NCBI RefSeq assembly: GCF_000720115.1
Contig: NZ_JOIR01000018.1
Span: forward strand, 62,001-126,000
Source: Streptomyces sp. NRRL F-2580
Lineage (GTDB): Bacteria; Actinomycetota; Actinomycetes; Streptomycetales; Streptomycetaceae
Direction of reading: 5' to 3'
DNA length: 64,000 bases
Shown: positions 45,176-53,324 of the stretch, piece by piece
Layout of the letters: every line of letters begins with the position of its first letter
Position numbering within the stretch: position 1 is the first letter of the stretch
Program-made: the position numbers and the translations under genes
Notes under the pieces: generated by a model
Told to the model about the DNA's origin: nothing
Databases searched by the model: none
Seen by the model: only the letters and a program-made list of their open reading frames with translations

Positions 45176-45204
45176 GCACGCCGTGCACGGCCTGCACGGC
45201 GTGC
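45176..45204. terminator. 12-bp stem terminator for the TetR-hydrolase operon
   Basis: GCACGCCGTGCA at 45176-45187 pairs perfectly with TGCACGGCGTGC at 45193-45204 around cggcc. It starts 50 bp after the hydrolase stop. Confidence 0.85.
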
Positions 45205-45228
45205 ACGACGCGCGGTTCAGTCATCGGG

Positions 45229-45453
45229 GTGCGCCTGCTCCCATTCCGTCCTGAGCTGTGCGGGGAGGCGGCCGCGGTGCTGCGGCTCGACGAGTGGTAC
45301 CAGTCCGAGGACCTCCGGGAGGTACCACCAGGCCAGCAGGAAACGTTCCGGCTGCTCGCCGAGGTCCTGGACTCGGGCGACCCGGCCCGCTACCGCCCGA
45401 CGCGTCCCCCGAACACCCACTGGTCGCACTGGCCGGACTCGGGCACGTTGTAG
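45229..45453 (+). CDS. Small hypothetical protein overlapping the amidase 3' end
   Basis: 74 residues from GTG 45229: LPFRPELCGEAAAVLRLDEW and RYRPTRPPNTHWSHWPDSG. GC3 is high along its length. No family recognised. It overlaps the opposite amidase coding end by 64 bp; the amidase tail in the overlap (NVPESGQCDQWVFGGRVGR) looks unlike its homologs, so this small gene may be the native occupant and the amidase C-terminus an extension. Confidence 0.5.
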   Translation: MRLLPFRPELCGEAAAVLRLDEWYQSEDLREVPPGQQETFRLLAEVLDSGDPARYRPTRPPNTHWSHWPDSGTL

Positions 45454-46892
45454 GGCGGGCGGGCGGCCTTGCTTCCGACGCGTGGGTCGACCGGTGTGAG
45501 GACTCCGAGTCGGTCCTCGATCGACTGGGCCGCGTCCAGGCACAGGTCTTCCCGGAACGCGCGCCCGACGATCTGCACTCCGCAGGGGAGCCCGTCGGCC
45601 AGCCCGGTCGGTACGGCCACGCCGGGTACGCCCACGAAGCTGGTCACGGTGCACAGACGCATGCCCGACCCGACCCGGTCCCTGCCCGACCTGTCTCGCG
45701 ACTCCAGCCCCGGCTCCACCGGCGGCTCGGTGAAGACCGGGCCGAGCAACAGCGGGTATTCGTCCAGGAATTCGGCCCATGAGCGGCGGATGTTCAGCCA
45801 GGTGCCCATCAACTTCATGAACTCGTCCGCACTCACGGGCGGGGTCCGCTCCATCATCATCTCGACATAGCGGTCCCCGCCCTTGCCGAGCAGCGTGCGC
45901 ACCACCGGCCAGCTCGGCGCGAACTCGGTCACCGTGATCCGGCCGTACGCCTCGAGGGCCTCGTCCATCCGCGGTACGTCCCGCACCTCCCGCACGTCGT
46001 ACCCGGCGTCGCGGAGCGCGTCGGCCGCGGTCGCGACGGCTCCGCGAATCGTGGGGTGGACTCCGTGCCCGCCAGGATCCGCCACGACCGCGACCTTGAC
46101 GCGTCCGGGGAGCGGTTCGCCGTAGGCGGGCACCGGCACGGCGCGTGGGTCTCGCGGATCGGTCCCGGCCAGTACTTCGTACGCGAGCCGGAGATCGCCG
46201 ACGCTCCGGGCCAGCGGGCCGTCGGTGACCAGCATCTGGGACGCCGGGCCGGGGTCGTCCGGGCCGAGAACGCGGTGGTCGGCGGGGAACCGGCCCGTGG
46301 ACGGCTTCAACCCGGCCACTCCGCAGAACTGGGCCGGGATGCGCACCGACCCGCCGGAGTCGTTGCCGAGCCCGAGGGCCGCCATGCCCGTGGCCACGGC
46401 CACCGCGTCGCCCCCGCTGGTGCCGCCCGGGGTCCGGCTGCGGTCCCACGGATTGACCGTGTCGCCGAACAGCTCGCTGCGCGTGTGCATCCCCGCCAGG
46501 ATCAGGGTGGGGAGGTTGCTGTGCCCGATGGGGATGGCGCCTGCCGCGCGCAGCCGCGCCACCGGAGGTGCGTCGGCCGGCGCCACCAGATCGCGGAAAC
46601 GCTCCGCGCCGAACGTGGTCGGCACGCCCTCGATCGGGGTGCTCTCCTTCACCGTGAAGGGCACGCCCGCGAGTGGTCCCAGCGCTTCACCTGCGGCCCG
46701 CCGACGGTCCACCTGTGCCGCGGCCTCACGTGCGCGCTCCGCCAGGAGCTGCGTGACCGCGTTCACCTGCGGGTTGACCTCGGCGATCCGATCCAGGTGG
46801 CTGTCGACCAGTTCGACAGCCGAGATTTCCGCGCCGCGCACCGCCTCCGCCTGCGCGGCGGCCGGCATCTTCCACAGGGCGTCGTCCTGCAT
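45390..46892 (-). CDS. Amidase-signature-family enzyme
   Basis: 500 residues from ATG 46892, with GGAGG eight to twelve bases upstream. The Ser-cisSer-Lys triad is visible: Lys82 in PFTVKESTPIEG, Ser159 in PGGTSGGDAVAV, Ser182 in NDSGGSVRIPAQF. Members hydrolyse amides such as glutamine or aryl-amide substrates. Divergent from a TetR gene with two palindromes in the gap. The C-terminus may be extended (see the overlapping gene). Confidence 0.87.
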   Translation of the reverse strand: MQDDALWKMPAAAQAEAVRGAEISAVELVDSHLDRIAEVNPQVNAVTQLLAERAREAAAQVDRRRAAGEALGPLAGVPFTVKESTPIEGVPTTFGAERFRDLVAPADAPPVARLRAAGAIPIGHSNLPTLILAGMHTRSELFGDTVNPWDRSRTPGGTSGGDAVAVATGMAALGLGNDSGGSVRIPAQFCGVAGLKPSTGRFPADHRVLGPDDPGPASQMLVTDGPLARSVGDLRLAYEVLAGTDPRDPRAVPVPAYGEPLPGRVKVAVVADPGGHGVHPTIRGAVATAADALRDAGYDVREVRDVPRMDEALEAYGRITVTEFAPSWPVVRTLLGKGGDRYVEMMMERTPPVSADEFMKLMGTWLNIRRSWAEFLDEYPLLLGPVFTEPPVEPGLESRDRSGRDRVGSGMRLCTVTSFVGVPGVAVPTGLADGLPCGVQIVGRAFREDLCLDAAQSIEDRLGVLTPVDPRVGSKAARPPYNVPESGQCDQWVFGGRVGR

Positions 46893-46915
46893 GGCTCTTT
46901 CCTCCCTCTCCCGTA

Positions 46916-46977
46916 CCGATGCGCTCGCATCGGAACCGAAACGAACCCTACCCCTGGAATCGATGCGATCGCATCGA
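46916..46977. promoter_or_regulatory. Two TetR-type palindromes between amidase and TetR genes
   Basis: CGATGCGATCGCATCG at 46961-46976 is a perfect palindrome (18 bp with flanking T/A at 46960-46977). CGATGCGCTCGCATCG at 46917-46932 has 7-bp arms around ct, with an extra C/G pair at 46916/46933. The two centres are 44 bp apart, so two dimers could bind on similar faces. This is a strong candidate for the adjacent TetR protein. Confidence 0.75.
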
Positions 46978-47033
46978 ATAAAGTGCCGAGAACGGAGAAC
47001 GCAGAGAGCCGTGCAACAAGGAGGGGACCGGGC

Positions 47034-47687
47034 ATGCCCAGGCAGGTGGACCACGCGGGCCGACGCCGCCTCATCGCCGAGGCCGTCTGCCGCCTCGCCG
47101 ACGAACGGGGGCTGGAGGGCGTGACCCTTCGCGACGTCGCCGCCCGCGCGCAGGTGTCGATGGGCGCCGTTCAGCGGTGTTTCCGCACCAAGGAAGAGAT
47201 GCTCGTGTTCGCTCTCGGCTACATCAGTGAGCGGATCATGGAGCGCGTACGAGCCCGCCTCGTCAGGAGCCCGGCCCAGTCGGCCGGCACCGCCCTGGGG
47301 CACGCGGCCACCGAGATCTCACTGCTGAGGGAAGAGCACCGCGCCGAGGCCAGGGTCTGGCTCGCCTTCGTGGCGCAGGCGGCCGTCAGCGAGGTCCTCG
47401 CAAGGACGCTCCAGGCGAACTACGCCACCCTGCAGGAGGCGTTCACCCGCCTCATCGAGGAAGTCGGCGAGGGCGCCGGCCGCGCCGTTCCCCTCGATGC
47501 GCAACGCGATGCGCAACTCGATGCGCAACGCGAGGCCCGCACCCTGCTGGCCCTCGCGGACGGCCTCACCACGCACGTCCTCATCGGCCACCTCACCTCG
47601 CAGGAGGCACACGACGTCCTGCACGCACACCTGTCCGCCCTCTGGGAGCAACCGGTCCGGCCTCCTCGCACCACCTCGAACCGGTGA
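47034..47687 (+). CDS. TetR-family regulator
   Basis: 217 residues from ATG 47034, with GGAGGGG upstream. HTH: AVCRLADERGLEGVTLRDVA, RAQVSMGAVQRCFRTKEEML. The ligand domain contains ERIMERVRARLVRSPAQSAG. An unusual repeated block, AQRDAQLDAQREARTLLALA, near residue 160 is encoded by tandem gatgcgcaac units. It ends 1 bp from the convergent PPK2 stop. Probable regulator of the amidase. Confidence 0.88.
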   Translation: MPRQVDHAGRRRLIAEAVCRLADERGLEGVTLRDVAARAQVSMGAVQRCFRTKEEMLVFALGYISERIMERVRARLVRSPAQSAGTALGHAATEISLLREEHRAEARVWLAFVAQAAVSEVLARTLQANYATLQEAFTRLIEEVGEGAGRAVPLDAQRDAQLDAQREARTLLALADGLTTHVLIGHLTSQEAHDVLHAHLSALWEQPVRPPRTTSNR

Positions 47688-47688
47688 G

Positions 47689-48735
47689 TCAGGGCCGGAT
47701 CGGTTCCGGTCCCGTCTCCGGGGAGCCGGGGCCGGGGTCGGGGTCGGCCGGGAGCGGCGGGTGCGGTTGCGGTTGCGGATGGAGGCCGGGGCCGAGGGGT
47801 GGGCCGGCCAGGGGGGTGGGGGAGAGGTCGGTGGGTTCCTCGCCCGCCTCCAAAAGGGTGTCGGCGGCGCCGACGATGAGGGGGTCGGGGTGGCCCACCG
47901 CCGCTTCGTCCTTCCGGTCGTAGTCGATGCGCGACAAGAGGCTGCGGATCGCCTCCAGCCGGCCTCGCCGCTTGTCGTTGCTCTTGACCACTGTCCACGG
48001 GGCGTGCTCGGTGTCGGTCGCACGGAGCATCGCGACCTTCGCGGCGGTGTACGCGTCCCACAGGTCCAAGGAGGCCAGGTCCGTGGGTGACAGCTTCCAC
48101 TGCCGCACCGGATCGACCTGGCGGATCGCGAAGCGGGTGCGCTGCTCGGCGCGGGAGACCGAGAACCAGAGCTTCACCAGCAGGATCCCGTCCTCCACGA
48201 GCATGGTCTCGAAGGTCGGACACTGGCGCAGGAACAGCTCGTACTGCTCCTGGGTGCAGAACCCCATGACCTTCTCGACGCCGGCACGGTTGTACCAGGA
48301 ACGGTCGAAGAAGACGATCTCACCGGCCGCCGGCAGATGGGCGACGTACCGCTGGAAGTACCACTGCCCCTCCTCTCGCTCGGTCGGCTTGTCCAGGGCG
48401 ACGATCCGTGCCCCACGGGGGTTGAGGCGCTCGGTGAACCGCTGGATCGTGCCGCCCTTGCCGGCCGCGTCCCTGCCCTCGCAGATCACCACCAGCCGGG
48501 CCCGGGTGTCCTTCACCCAGTGCTGCAGCTTCAGGAGCTCGATCTGCAGGATCCGCTTGGTGCGCTCGTACTCCCCCCGCCTGATCTTGCGGTCGTACGG
48601 GTAGTTCTCCTGCCACGTGCGAATCGGAGCGCCGGTCGAGTCCAGCAGCACGGGCTGCTCCGGACGGCGGTCATCCACGCTCAGCCCCGTCAGCAGGTCC
48701 TCACCGTCCGACCGCTGGAACTCGTCTTTTTTCAT
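47689..48735 (-). CDS. ppk2: Polyphosphate kinase 2
   Basis: 348 residues. PPK2 features: Walker A CEGRDAAGKGGTIQRFTERL at about 85-104, Walker B VFFDRSWYNRAGVEKVMGFC, KLWFSVSRAEQRTRFAIRQV, and DPVRQWKLSPTDLASLDLWD. It uses polyphosphate to phosphorylate nucleotides (or the reverse). An unusual Pro-rich tail (PHPPLPADPDPGPGSPETG) extends the C-terminus. Stops one base from the opposite TetR gene. In streptomycetes the Ppk2 group can be short-chain NDP/NMP kinases; sub-class is not decidable here. Confidence 0.9.
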   Translation of the reverse strand: MKKDEFQRSDGEDLLTGLSVDDRRPEQPVLLDSTGAPIRTWQENYPYDRKIRRGEYERTKRILQIELLKLQHWVKDTRARLVVICEGRDAAGKGGTIQRFTERLNPRGARIVALDKPTEREEGQWYFQRYVAHLPAAGEIVFFDRSWYNRAGVEKVMGFCTQEQYELFLRQCPTFETMLVEDGILLVKLWFSVSRAEQRTRFAIRQVDPVRQWKLSPTDLASLDLWDAYTAAKVAMLRATDTEHAPWTVVKSNDKRRGRLEAIRSLLSRIDYDRKDEAAVGHPDPLIVGAADTLLEAGEEPTDLSPTPLAGPPLGPGLHPQPQPHPPLPADPDPGPGSPETGPEPIRP

Positions 48736-48899
48736 ACCGAGCCCCTACCCCCGCGATACGCCCCGATGTGCGCGCCCCCGAAACGTATTCACCGAGGTAT
48801 TCATGGCTGCATACTCGGAGGTGTGGCAGACAGTGATGTGGAGATCGACTCCGTAGTCAGGCGCCGGGCGGCCGCGAGCGGACACCGGGCGGGCTGACC

Positions 48900-49130
48900 T
48901 TGCAGCTGCACATCGACATCCGCTGGCTCCTGGACCGGCAGGAGGAGCTCCTCGGCAACGAGCTGGGCGTGCTGGACTACTCCGGTCTGGTGTGCGCCCG
49001 CTGCCGGCCAGGAACGAGTACTTCGGGTACGGCGTGGCGGTGGCCTACATCCGGGCCTCGGGCCAGGACGTGGACACCGCCTTCGAACCCTGGCGCGACC
49101 TGATCACCGACATCCGTACGCTGCGCGCCG
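48900..49130 (+). pseudogene. Frameshifted remnant of a hypothetical protein
   Basis: From TTG 48900 the frame reads QLHIDIRWLLDRQEELLGNE then VLDYSGLVCAR, then it continues in another frame as ARNEYFGYGVAVAYIRASGQ and FEPWRDLITDIRTLRAGQ. One or two bases are out at about 49002-49010. The remnant runs under the 3' end of the STAS gene on the other strand. Family unknown. Confidence 0.45.
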
Positions 49131-49456
49131 GTCAGTTCCAGCAGGTGCATGACCTGCGAGGCCGGGGCGTGCAGGCGGATCCGTCGGCCGTGCTCCTGGG
49201 CGGTGAGGCGGGCCTGGAGGAGGGCGTTGAGGCCGGAGGAGTCGCAGAAGGTGAGCTCGGCCAGGTCGACGACGATCTCGTCCGGACCGTCCGGACCGTC
49301 CGGACCGTCCGGCCGGGTGATCACCGTGTGCAGAGCGTCCCGCAGCTGGGGCGCCCGGTCGAGGTCGATCTCACCGCTCACGCGTACGACGACGCCCCGT
49401 TCCCCGCGTTCCACCCGTACGAGCGGTACGCGGGCTTCTTCCCGGTCATGTGCCAT
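48977..49456 (-). CDS. STAS-domain anti-sigma antagonist, abnormal C-terminus
   Basis: 159 residues from ATG 49456. A STAS domain: VVVRVSGEIDLDRAPQLRDA, then the conserved Ser site LTFCDSSGLNALLQARLTAQ (Ser is the phosphorylation site), then LHAPASQVMHLLELTGAQR. After residue 110 the tail is basic and His-rich and is antisense to the frameshifted remnant, so the original stop is probably lost. Proline/glycine repeats (PDGPDGPDGPDE) from tandem ggaccgtcc interrupt the first part. Confidence 0.72.
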   Translation of the reverse strand: MAHDREEARVPLVRVERGERGVVVRVSGEIDLDRAPQLRDALHTVITRPDGPDGPDGPDEIVVDLAELTFCDSSGLNALLQARLTAQEHGRRIRLHAPASQVMHLLELTGAQRTDVGDQVAPGFEGGVHVLARGPDVGHRHAVPEVLVPGRQRAHTRPE

Positions 49457-49525
49457 GCCGCTCAGCGTAGAGGGGCCAGAGCGGGCGAAGACAGAACACC
49501 TCGAAGGAAGAGGGTCGTGGCCGCG

Positions 49526-50077
49526 TCAGCGGGAGCCCGTGAGCGAGGCCGCGACCGACTTGGCGTGGTTCGCCGTACGCGCCGCGGCCGCTTCGACGGG
49601 GCGGCGGACGGCACGGACCGGGTGCCGGTGGTCGAGTGCGTGCCGGGAGCGGTAGGCCAGCGAGGGCTTGCCGTGGGTGTCCGCGGCGGCGATGAGGAGC
49701 CCTCCCAGTGCGGACAGGTCGGTCAGGAAGTGAGCGCGCTGCCGCGCGCGCTCCTCCGGGTCCTCCACCGTCCAGAAAGCGTGTGCGGCGAGGGAGGTCG
49801 GCACCAGCGTGGCCGCGAGCGTGAGCGCGGCCAGGCGCGGGGCACGCCCCGTCGCGAACAGCAGTCCCGCCGCGGCCTGGATCGCGCCGGTGGCACGCAC
49901 GAGCCGCAGCGGATCCCCGGCAAGGGCGGGCACGCGCTTCCCGACCGCTCGGACGACGGGCTGGACGATGGGTTGGGCGACTTCCACTACGGCCTCGGGG
50001 CGGCGCAGGGTGCGTAGTCCGCCGGTGACGAAGGGGGCGGCGAGCAGGGGACGGGCGAGCTTTCGTACGACAGCCAT
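49526..50077 (-). CDS. DoxX-family membrane protein
   Basis: 183 residues from ATG 50077. LARPLLAAPFVTGGLRTLRR, VRATGAIQAAAGLLFATGRA, LAALTLAATLVPTSLAAHAF and ERARQRAHFLTDLSALGGLL match the four-helix DoxX pattern. The C-terminal 45 residues are basic and vary between relatives. DoxX proteins are membrane partners in redox or stress responses. Stand-alone gene. Confidence 0.82.
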   Translation of the reverse strand: MAVVRKLARPLLAAPFVTGGLRTLRRPEAVVEVAQPIVQPVVRAVGKRVPALAGDPLRLVRATGAIQAAAGLLFATGRAPRLAALTLAATLVPTSLAAHAFWTVEDPEERARQRAHFLTDLSALGGLLIAAADTHGKPSLAYRSRHALDHRHPVRAVRRPVEAAAARTANHAKSVAASLTGSR

Positions 50078-50132
50078 GTCCCGCTGTTGCCCCGTCCCGG
50101 CGCGTCCATCCGGTCCGTGAGCTGAAAGGATC

Positions 50133-50441
50133 TCAGGACTCACCTTCGAGCCCCGTGACCGCCGGCGGTCCCAGGGGCGCGTCCTTCTCCGAGAACCCGA
50201 GCTCTGCGAGGGCACCCGCCAGCAGGCGTACGGCTTCGTCCTCGGCCGTGGCCCGGTCCGGGGCCTCGACTTCGAGCCGGGCGGAGAAGGTTCCGCCCTC
50301 GTGGACCGTGAGCAGTTCCACGTCCTCGGCCTCGCTCAAGTCCGTGTGGTGCGAAGCCAGCCTCCTCGCCAGCTTGGAGCGGGCTGCGTCGTCGACGTCC
50401 CTCAGGAACGTTCCGGGCACGGTGATGACATAGGTGGTCAC
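50133..50441 (-). CDS. Small hypothetical protein
   Basis: 102 residues from GTG 50441, with GGAG five bases upstream. VTVPGTFLRDVDDAARSKLA and VELLTVHEGGTFSARLEVEA. Mixed alpha/beta, no membrane helix. No family recognised. Confidence 0.6.
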   Translation of the reverse strand: MTTYVITVPGTFLRDVDDAARSKLARRLASHHTDLSEAEDVELLTVHEGGTFSARLEVEAPDRATAEDEAVRLLAGALAELGFSEKDAPLGPPAVTGLEGES

Positions 50442-50660
50442 TGCTGCTCCTGTCAGTGGGCAAAGGGCTGCGTTGTGGATGCCCCAGTCTCGCGCTTCAA
50501 ACCTCCCCAAGCCCGGCACATCGGCCTGCCGGGTGTCGCCGCGCGGCCCCCTGCCCGGGGCGGGGGGCCGGCAAGTGGTTGCGCCCGCACTGAATAGAGC
50601 GGCCGGTACCGGCCAGGAGGGATGAGTGAGGATTCGGACGAATTGGATGGAGGAATGACG

Positions 50661-50918
50661 ATGAACTGGCGCCACGAGGCCGCCTGTAGGTGGGAAGATC
50701 CCGATCTGTTCTTCCCGGTGGGCTCCAGCGGCCCGGCCCTCGTCCAGATCGAGGAGGCCAAAGCGGTGTGCCGCCGATGCCCGGTCCGCGAGAACTGCCT
50801 TCAGTGGGCCCTCGAAGGAGGTCAGGACTTCGGTGTGTGCGGCGGCATGAGCGAGGAGGAACGCCGGGCGGCCAAGCGGCGCGCGGCTCGGGCCGCCCGC
50901 GGACGATCGGCGGGCTGA
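50661..50918 (+). CDS. WhiB-like iron-sulfur regulator (WblE-type)
   Basis: 85 residues from ATG 50661, with GGAGGA six bases upstream. The four Fe-S cysteines are Cys9 (RHEAACRW), Cys37 and Cys40 (AVCRRC), Cys46 (ENCLQWAL). The beta-turn normally GVWGG is here GVCGG at 58-62, adding a fifth Cys. The region ends in the basic RRAAKRRAARAARGR DNA-contact tail. WblE-type proteins bind [4Fe-4S] and interact with the principal sigma factor. Stand-alone gene. Confidence 0.93.
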   Translation: MNWRHEAACRWEDPDLFFPVGSSGPALVQIEEAKAVCRRCPVRENCLQWALEGGQDFGVCGGMSEEERRAAKRRAARAARGRSAG

Positions 50919-50990
50919 CCCGCGTCCGGCAGACGGCCCGCTCGCCCGGCGCGCCGGATTCGGGGCCGAGGGCCCCGGAGCGGGCGCGGC

Positions 50991-51908
50991 TCAGAAGACG
51001 TGGCTGATCCTCTCGTCCCGGACCAGCGTCCCCAACTCGGTGTCCGACAGCGGGTGCAGGGTGTCCAGGAGGCGGCGCAGCCCGGATTCGTCGAGGGTTT
51101 GGCTGCTGACCTCGACCTCCTCGTTCCCGTGGCGGCGGGTGAGGGTGACCAGGCGGGGGGAGTCGCGGACGGTGCGCATCTCGCCGTTCGCGCCGACCGT
51201 GCAGGACACTGCCTCGTCAGTGGGTTCGGGGCATCGTGGCGTCGGCGTGAGCCCCGAGCGCACGACCAGGCCCACGTACCCGAGATCGGACTCCTCCCGG
51301 ACGGGGCGGTAGTCAACGATGAAGCCGGCGGGTTCCACCTGGGCATGGGACACCCGCATGCCCGGCGGCGCGTCGCCCAGGTACAGCAGCTGCGGATGTT
51401 CCCGGTACCGGGCGAGCTGCGCGTCGTGCCGGCGTTCCTGTGCCCGCGCCGGGCCGGCGAAGCCCCCGTAGGCCACCGCGGTCGCCAGCGCGGCCATCGC
51501 CCCCGCCCGTACCCACCGGTTCGGCACGAAGAACGCCGCGGCCACGGCGTACGGCACCCCCGTCAGGGCGAGCCGGGTACTGGCGCTCCCCAGGGGCACG
51601 TCCCGGGCGTAGGCGGCCAGGCCCGCCAGGACGCCGAGCGTTCCGAGGACGAAGACCAGCGCTGCCCAGCCGAACCGCTCGCGCACGGAGCCGCACAGCG
51701 GGACCACGGTCCGTGCGGGTATGCCCGCCGTGGCCAGCAGTCCCACCGCCAGCGGTAACCCCAACGCGAGGACCCCCACCAGCTCACCGGCCCCGCCGTC
51801 CCAGGCCGCGAACAGCAGCCCGACGCCGAGCGTCGGCACCACGGCCGCCATCACCGCCCAGACCAGGAACAGATGCAGGGCCGTCAGCGCCCCCTTGCTG
51901 CTATTCAC
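50991..51908 (-). CDS. Multi-pass membrane protein with large soluble C-terminal part
   Basis: 305 residues from GTG 51908 (NSSKGALTALHLFLVWAVMA); an upstream ATG at 51944 is possible. Hydrophobic segments occupy about residues 8-170, then a soluble domain with RYREHPQLLYLGDAPPGMRV and RTVRDSPRLVTLTRRHGNEE. No family recognised. Confidence 0.7.
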   Translation of the reverse strand: MNSSKGALTALHLFLVWAVMAAVVPTLGVGLLFAAWDGGAGELVGVLALGLPLAVGLLATAGIPARTVVPLCGSVRERFGWAALVFVLGTLGVLAGLAAYARDVPLGSASTRLALTGVPYAVAAAFFVPNRWVRAGAMAALATAVAYGGFAGPARAQERRHDAQLARYREHPQLLYLGDAPPGMRVSHAQVEPAGFIVDYRPVREESDLGYVGLVVRSGLTPTPRCPEPTDEAVSCTVGANGEMRTVRDSPRLVTLTRRHGNEEVEVSSQTLDESGLRRLLDTLHPLSDTELGTLVRDERISHVF

Positions 51909-52057
51909 AGCGCGGATCCTGTCAGTCGGCGCTGCGGCGCACATGAGTTCCCGTACTCAGAACCGCGCCACGGTCTGCGACCGCTTCCACGCTGCGCCGC
52001 GGGTCGCCGCCTCGATCTCCGCAACGCCTGACGGCACATGCGCCGGTGCCCACGTGA

Positions 52058-52087
52058 TGGACTCTCCGCCTCTCCGGGCATTAGCGT
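52058..52087 (+). promoter_or_regulatory. Candidate leaderless promoter of the glyoxalase gene
   Basis: TGGACT at 52058-52063 and TAGCGT at 52082-52087 with an 18-base spacer lie 6 bases before ATG 52094. No ribosome site precedes the ATG, so a leaderless transcript is likely. Confidence 0.5.
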
Positions 52088-52093
52088 GATCGC

Positions 52094-52528
52094 ATGGAAC
52101 AGCGCATCACCCTGGTCACCCTGGGAGTTTCCGATCTCGCACGTGCCAAGGGCTTCTACGAGGCCTTGGGCTGGCGGGGACAGGAGGTCGAGGAGACGGT
52201 CTTCTTCCAGGCCGGCGGACTCGGGCTGGTGCTGTGGGACCGGGACGAGCTGGCCCGTGACTGCGGTGTGGAGCCCGGACCCGTCGGCGGGTTCGGCGGG
52301 ATCGTCCTGGCACACAACGTCCGCTCTGAGACCGAGGTGGACGAGCTGCTCGCCGCGGTACGACGGGCAGGCGGCAGCGTCACCAAGCCCGCGGCCGTCA
52401 ACGCGATCGGGTTCTACTCCAGCGCTTTCGTGGACCCCGACGGGCACTCCTGGGAAGTCGCGTACAACCCGGGATTCCCCCTCGCCGCGGACGGCTCGGT
52501 CACCCTGCCCGACTTCGGCGGATCGTGA
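52094..52528 (+). CDS. VOC-family (glyoxalase/bleomycin-resistance) protein
   Basis: 144 residues. VTLGVSDLARAKGFYEALGW is the classical first beta-alpha element; metal-ligand-like Glu in VFVDPDGHSWEVAYNP and a pair of beta-alpha-beta-beta-beta modules follow. The fold serves glyoxalase, dioxygenase and antibiotic-binding roles. Probably leaderless. Convergent with the next GNAT gene. Confidence 0.85.
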   Translation: MEQRITLVTLGVSDLARAKGFYEALGWRGQEVEETVFFQAGGLGLVLWDRDELARDCGVEPGPVGGFGGIVLAHNVRSETEVDELLAAVRRAGGSVTKPAAVNAIGFYSSAFVDPDGHSWEVAYNPGFPLAADGSVTLPDFGGS

Positions 52529-52536
52529 ACGTACCG

Positions 52537-53076
52537 TCAGGTCCTGGCACTACGGGCGATGCGGTACAGCACGTTCGGACGCAGTGGCCCTTCGGGCACG
52601 GTGGGGTCGTCGAAGTCGTCGGCCGGATTCCGCGTCATTCCGATGCGGCGCATCACCGCCTGTGAGCGGTGGTTGGTCGCCGTTGTCACGGCAAGGATCT
52701 CGGGAAGTCCAAGCGTGTCGAACCCGTGGGCGAGGACCGCCAGCGCGGCCTCGGAGGCGTAGCCGTGGCCCCAGGCCGGGCGGGCGAGCCGCCAGCCGAT
52801 CTCCACTCCGGTGAACGGCATGCCGTCATCGACCTGGTCCAAGCCCGCGAAGCCGATGAACTCACCCGTGGCCTGCACCTCGACCGCCGACCACCCGTAG
52901 CCTCGCTGGTCGAACTCGGCCTGGAACCGCGCCACGGAGGCGTCGCTCCGTTCGCGGGTCAGCAGGTCGCCCAAGTGCTCCCGGACCTCGGGATCGGCGT
53001 TCATCGCCGCCCACGGTTCAAGGTCGGAGTCACGCCATCGACGGACGGTGAGGCGAGCGGTACGCAGTTCGGTCAT
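52537..53076 (-). CDS. GNAT-family N-acetyltransferase
   Basis: 179 residues, RimJ/RimL-like. GVEIGWRLARPAWGHGYASE is the acetyl-CoA motif and NHRSQAVMRRIGMTRNPADD the C-terminal block. Third GNAT gene in the window. Ends 9 bp from the convergent glyoxalase stop. Confidence 0.86.
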   Translation of the reverse strand: MTELRTARLTVRRWRDSDLEPWAAMNADPEVREHLGDLLTRERSDASVARFQAEFDQRGYGWSAVEVQATGEFIGFAGLDQVDDGMPFTGVEIGWRLARPAWGHGYASEAALAVLAHGFDTLGLPEILAVTTATNHRSQAVMRRIGMTRNPADDFDDPTVPEGPLRPNVLYRIARSART

Positions 53077-53324
53077 GCTGCCCAGCCAACGCGAAGGTCC
53101 GGCCCCGGGGCAATCCCATTTTCTGGTGACCCCACGACGTTGCCGGCCGTCGGACGAGCCCTGGACACGGCCACCGCCCCGCCGGACGCCCTGCGGACGC
53201 GCGGCGACCTCCCGTGGGGAGCCGGGAGGGCGACGGGCCCGGGATGATCCGGAGCCACACCATATGCGCGGGGCCGGACGGGCCGATAGGCATATGACAC
53301 GAGAGATTCCGGATCCAGACGGCG

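Noticed and set aside
52058..53076. Bleomycin-resistance or aminoglycoside-modifying cassette from the glyoxalase and GNAT genes
   Set aside because: Both families are broad, there is no mobile element nearby, and base composition matches the surroundings.
53261..53296. Paired CATATG sites as an attachment or binding site
   Set aside because: A 6-bp palindrome repeated at 30 bp is weak evidence, and no integrase lies nearby.
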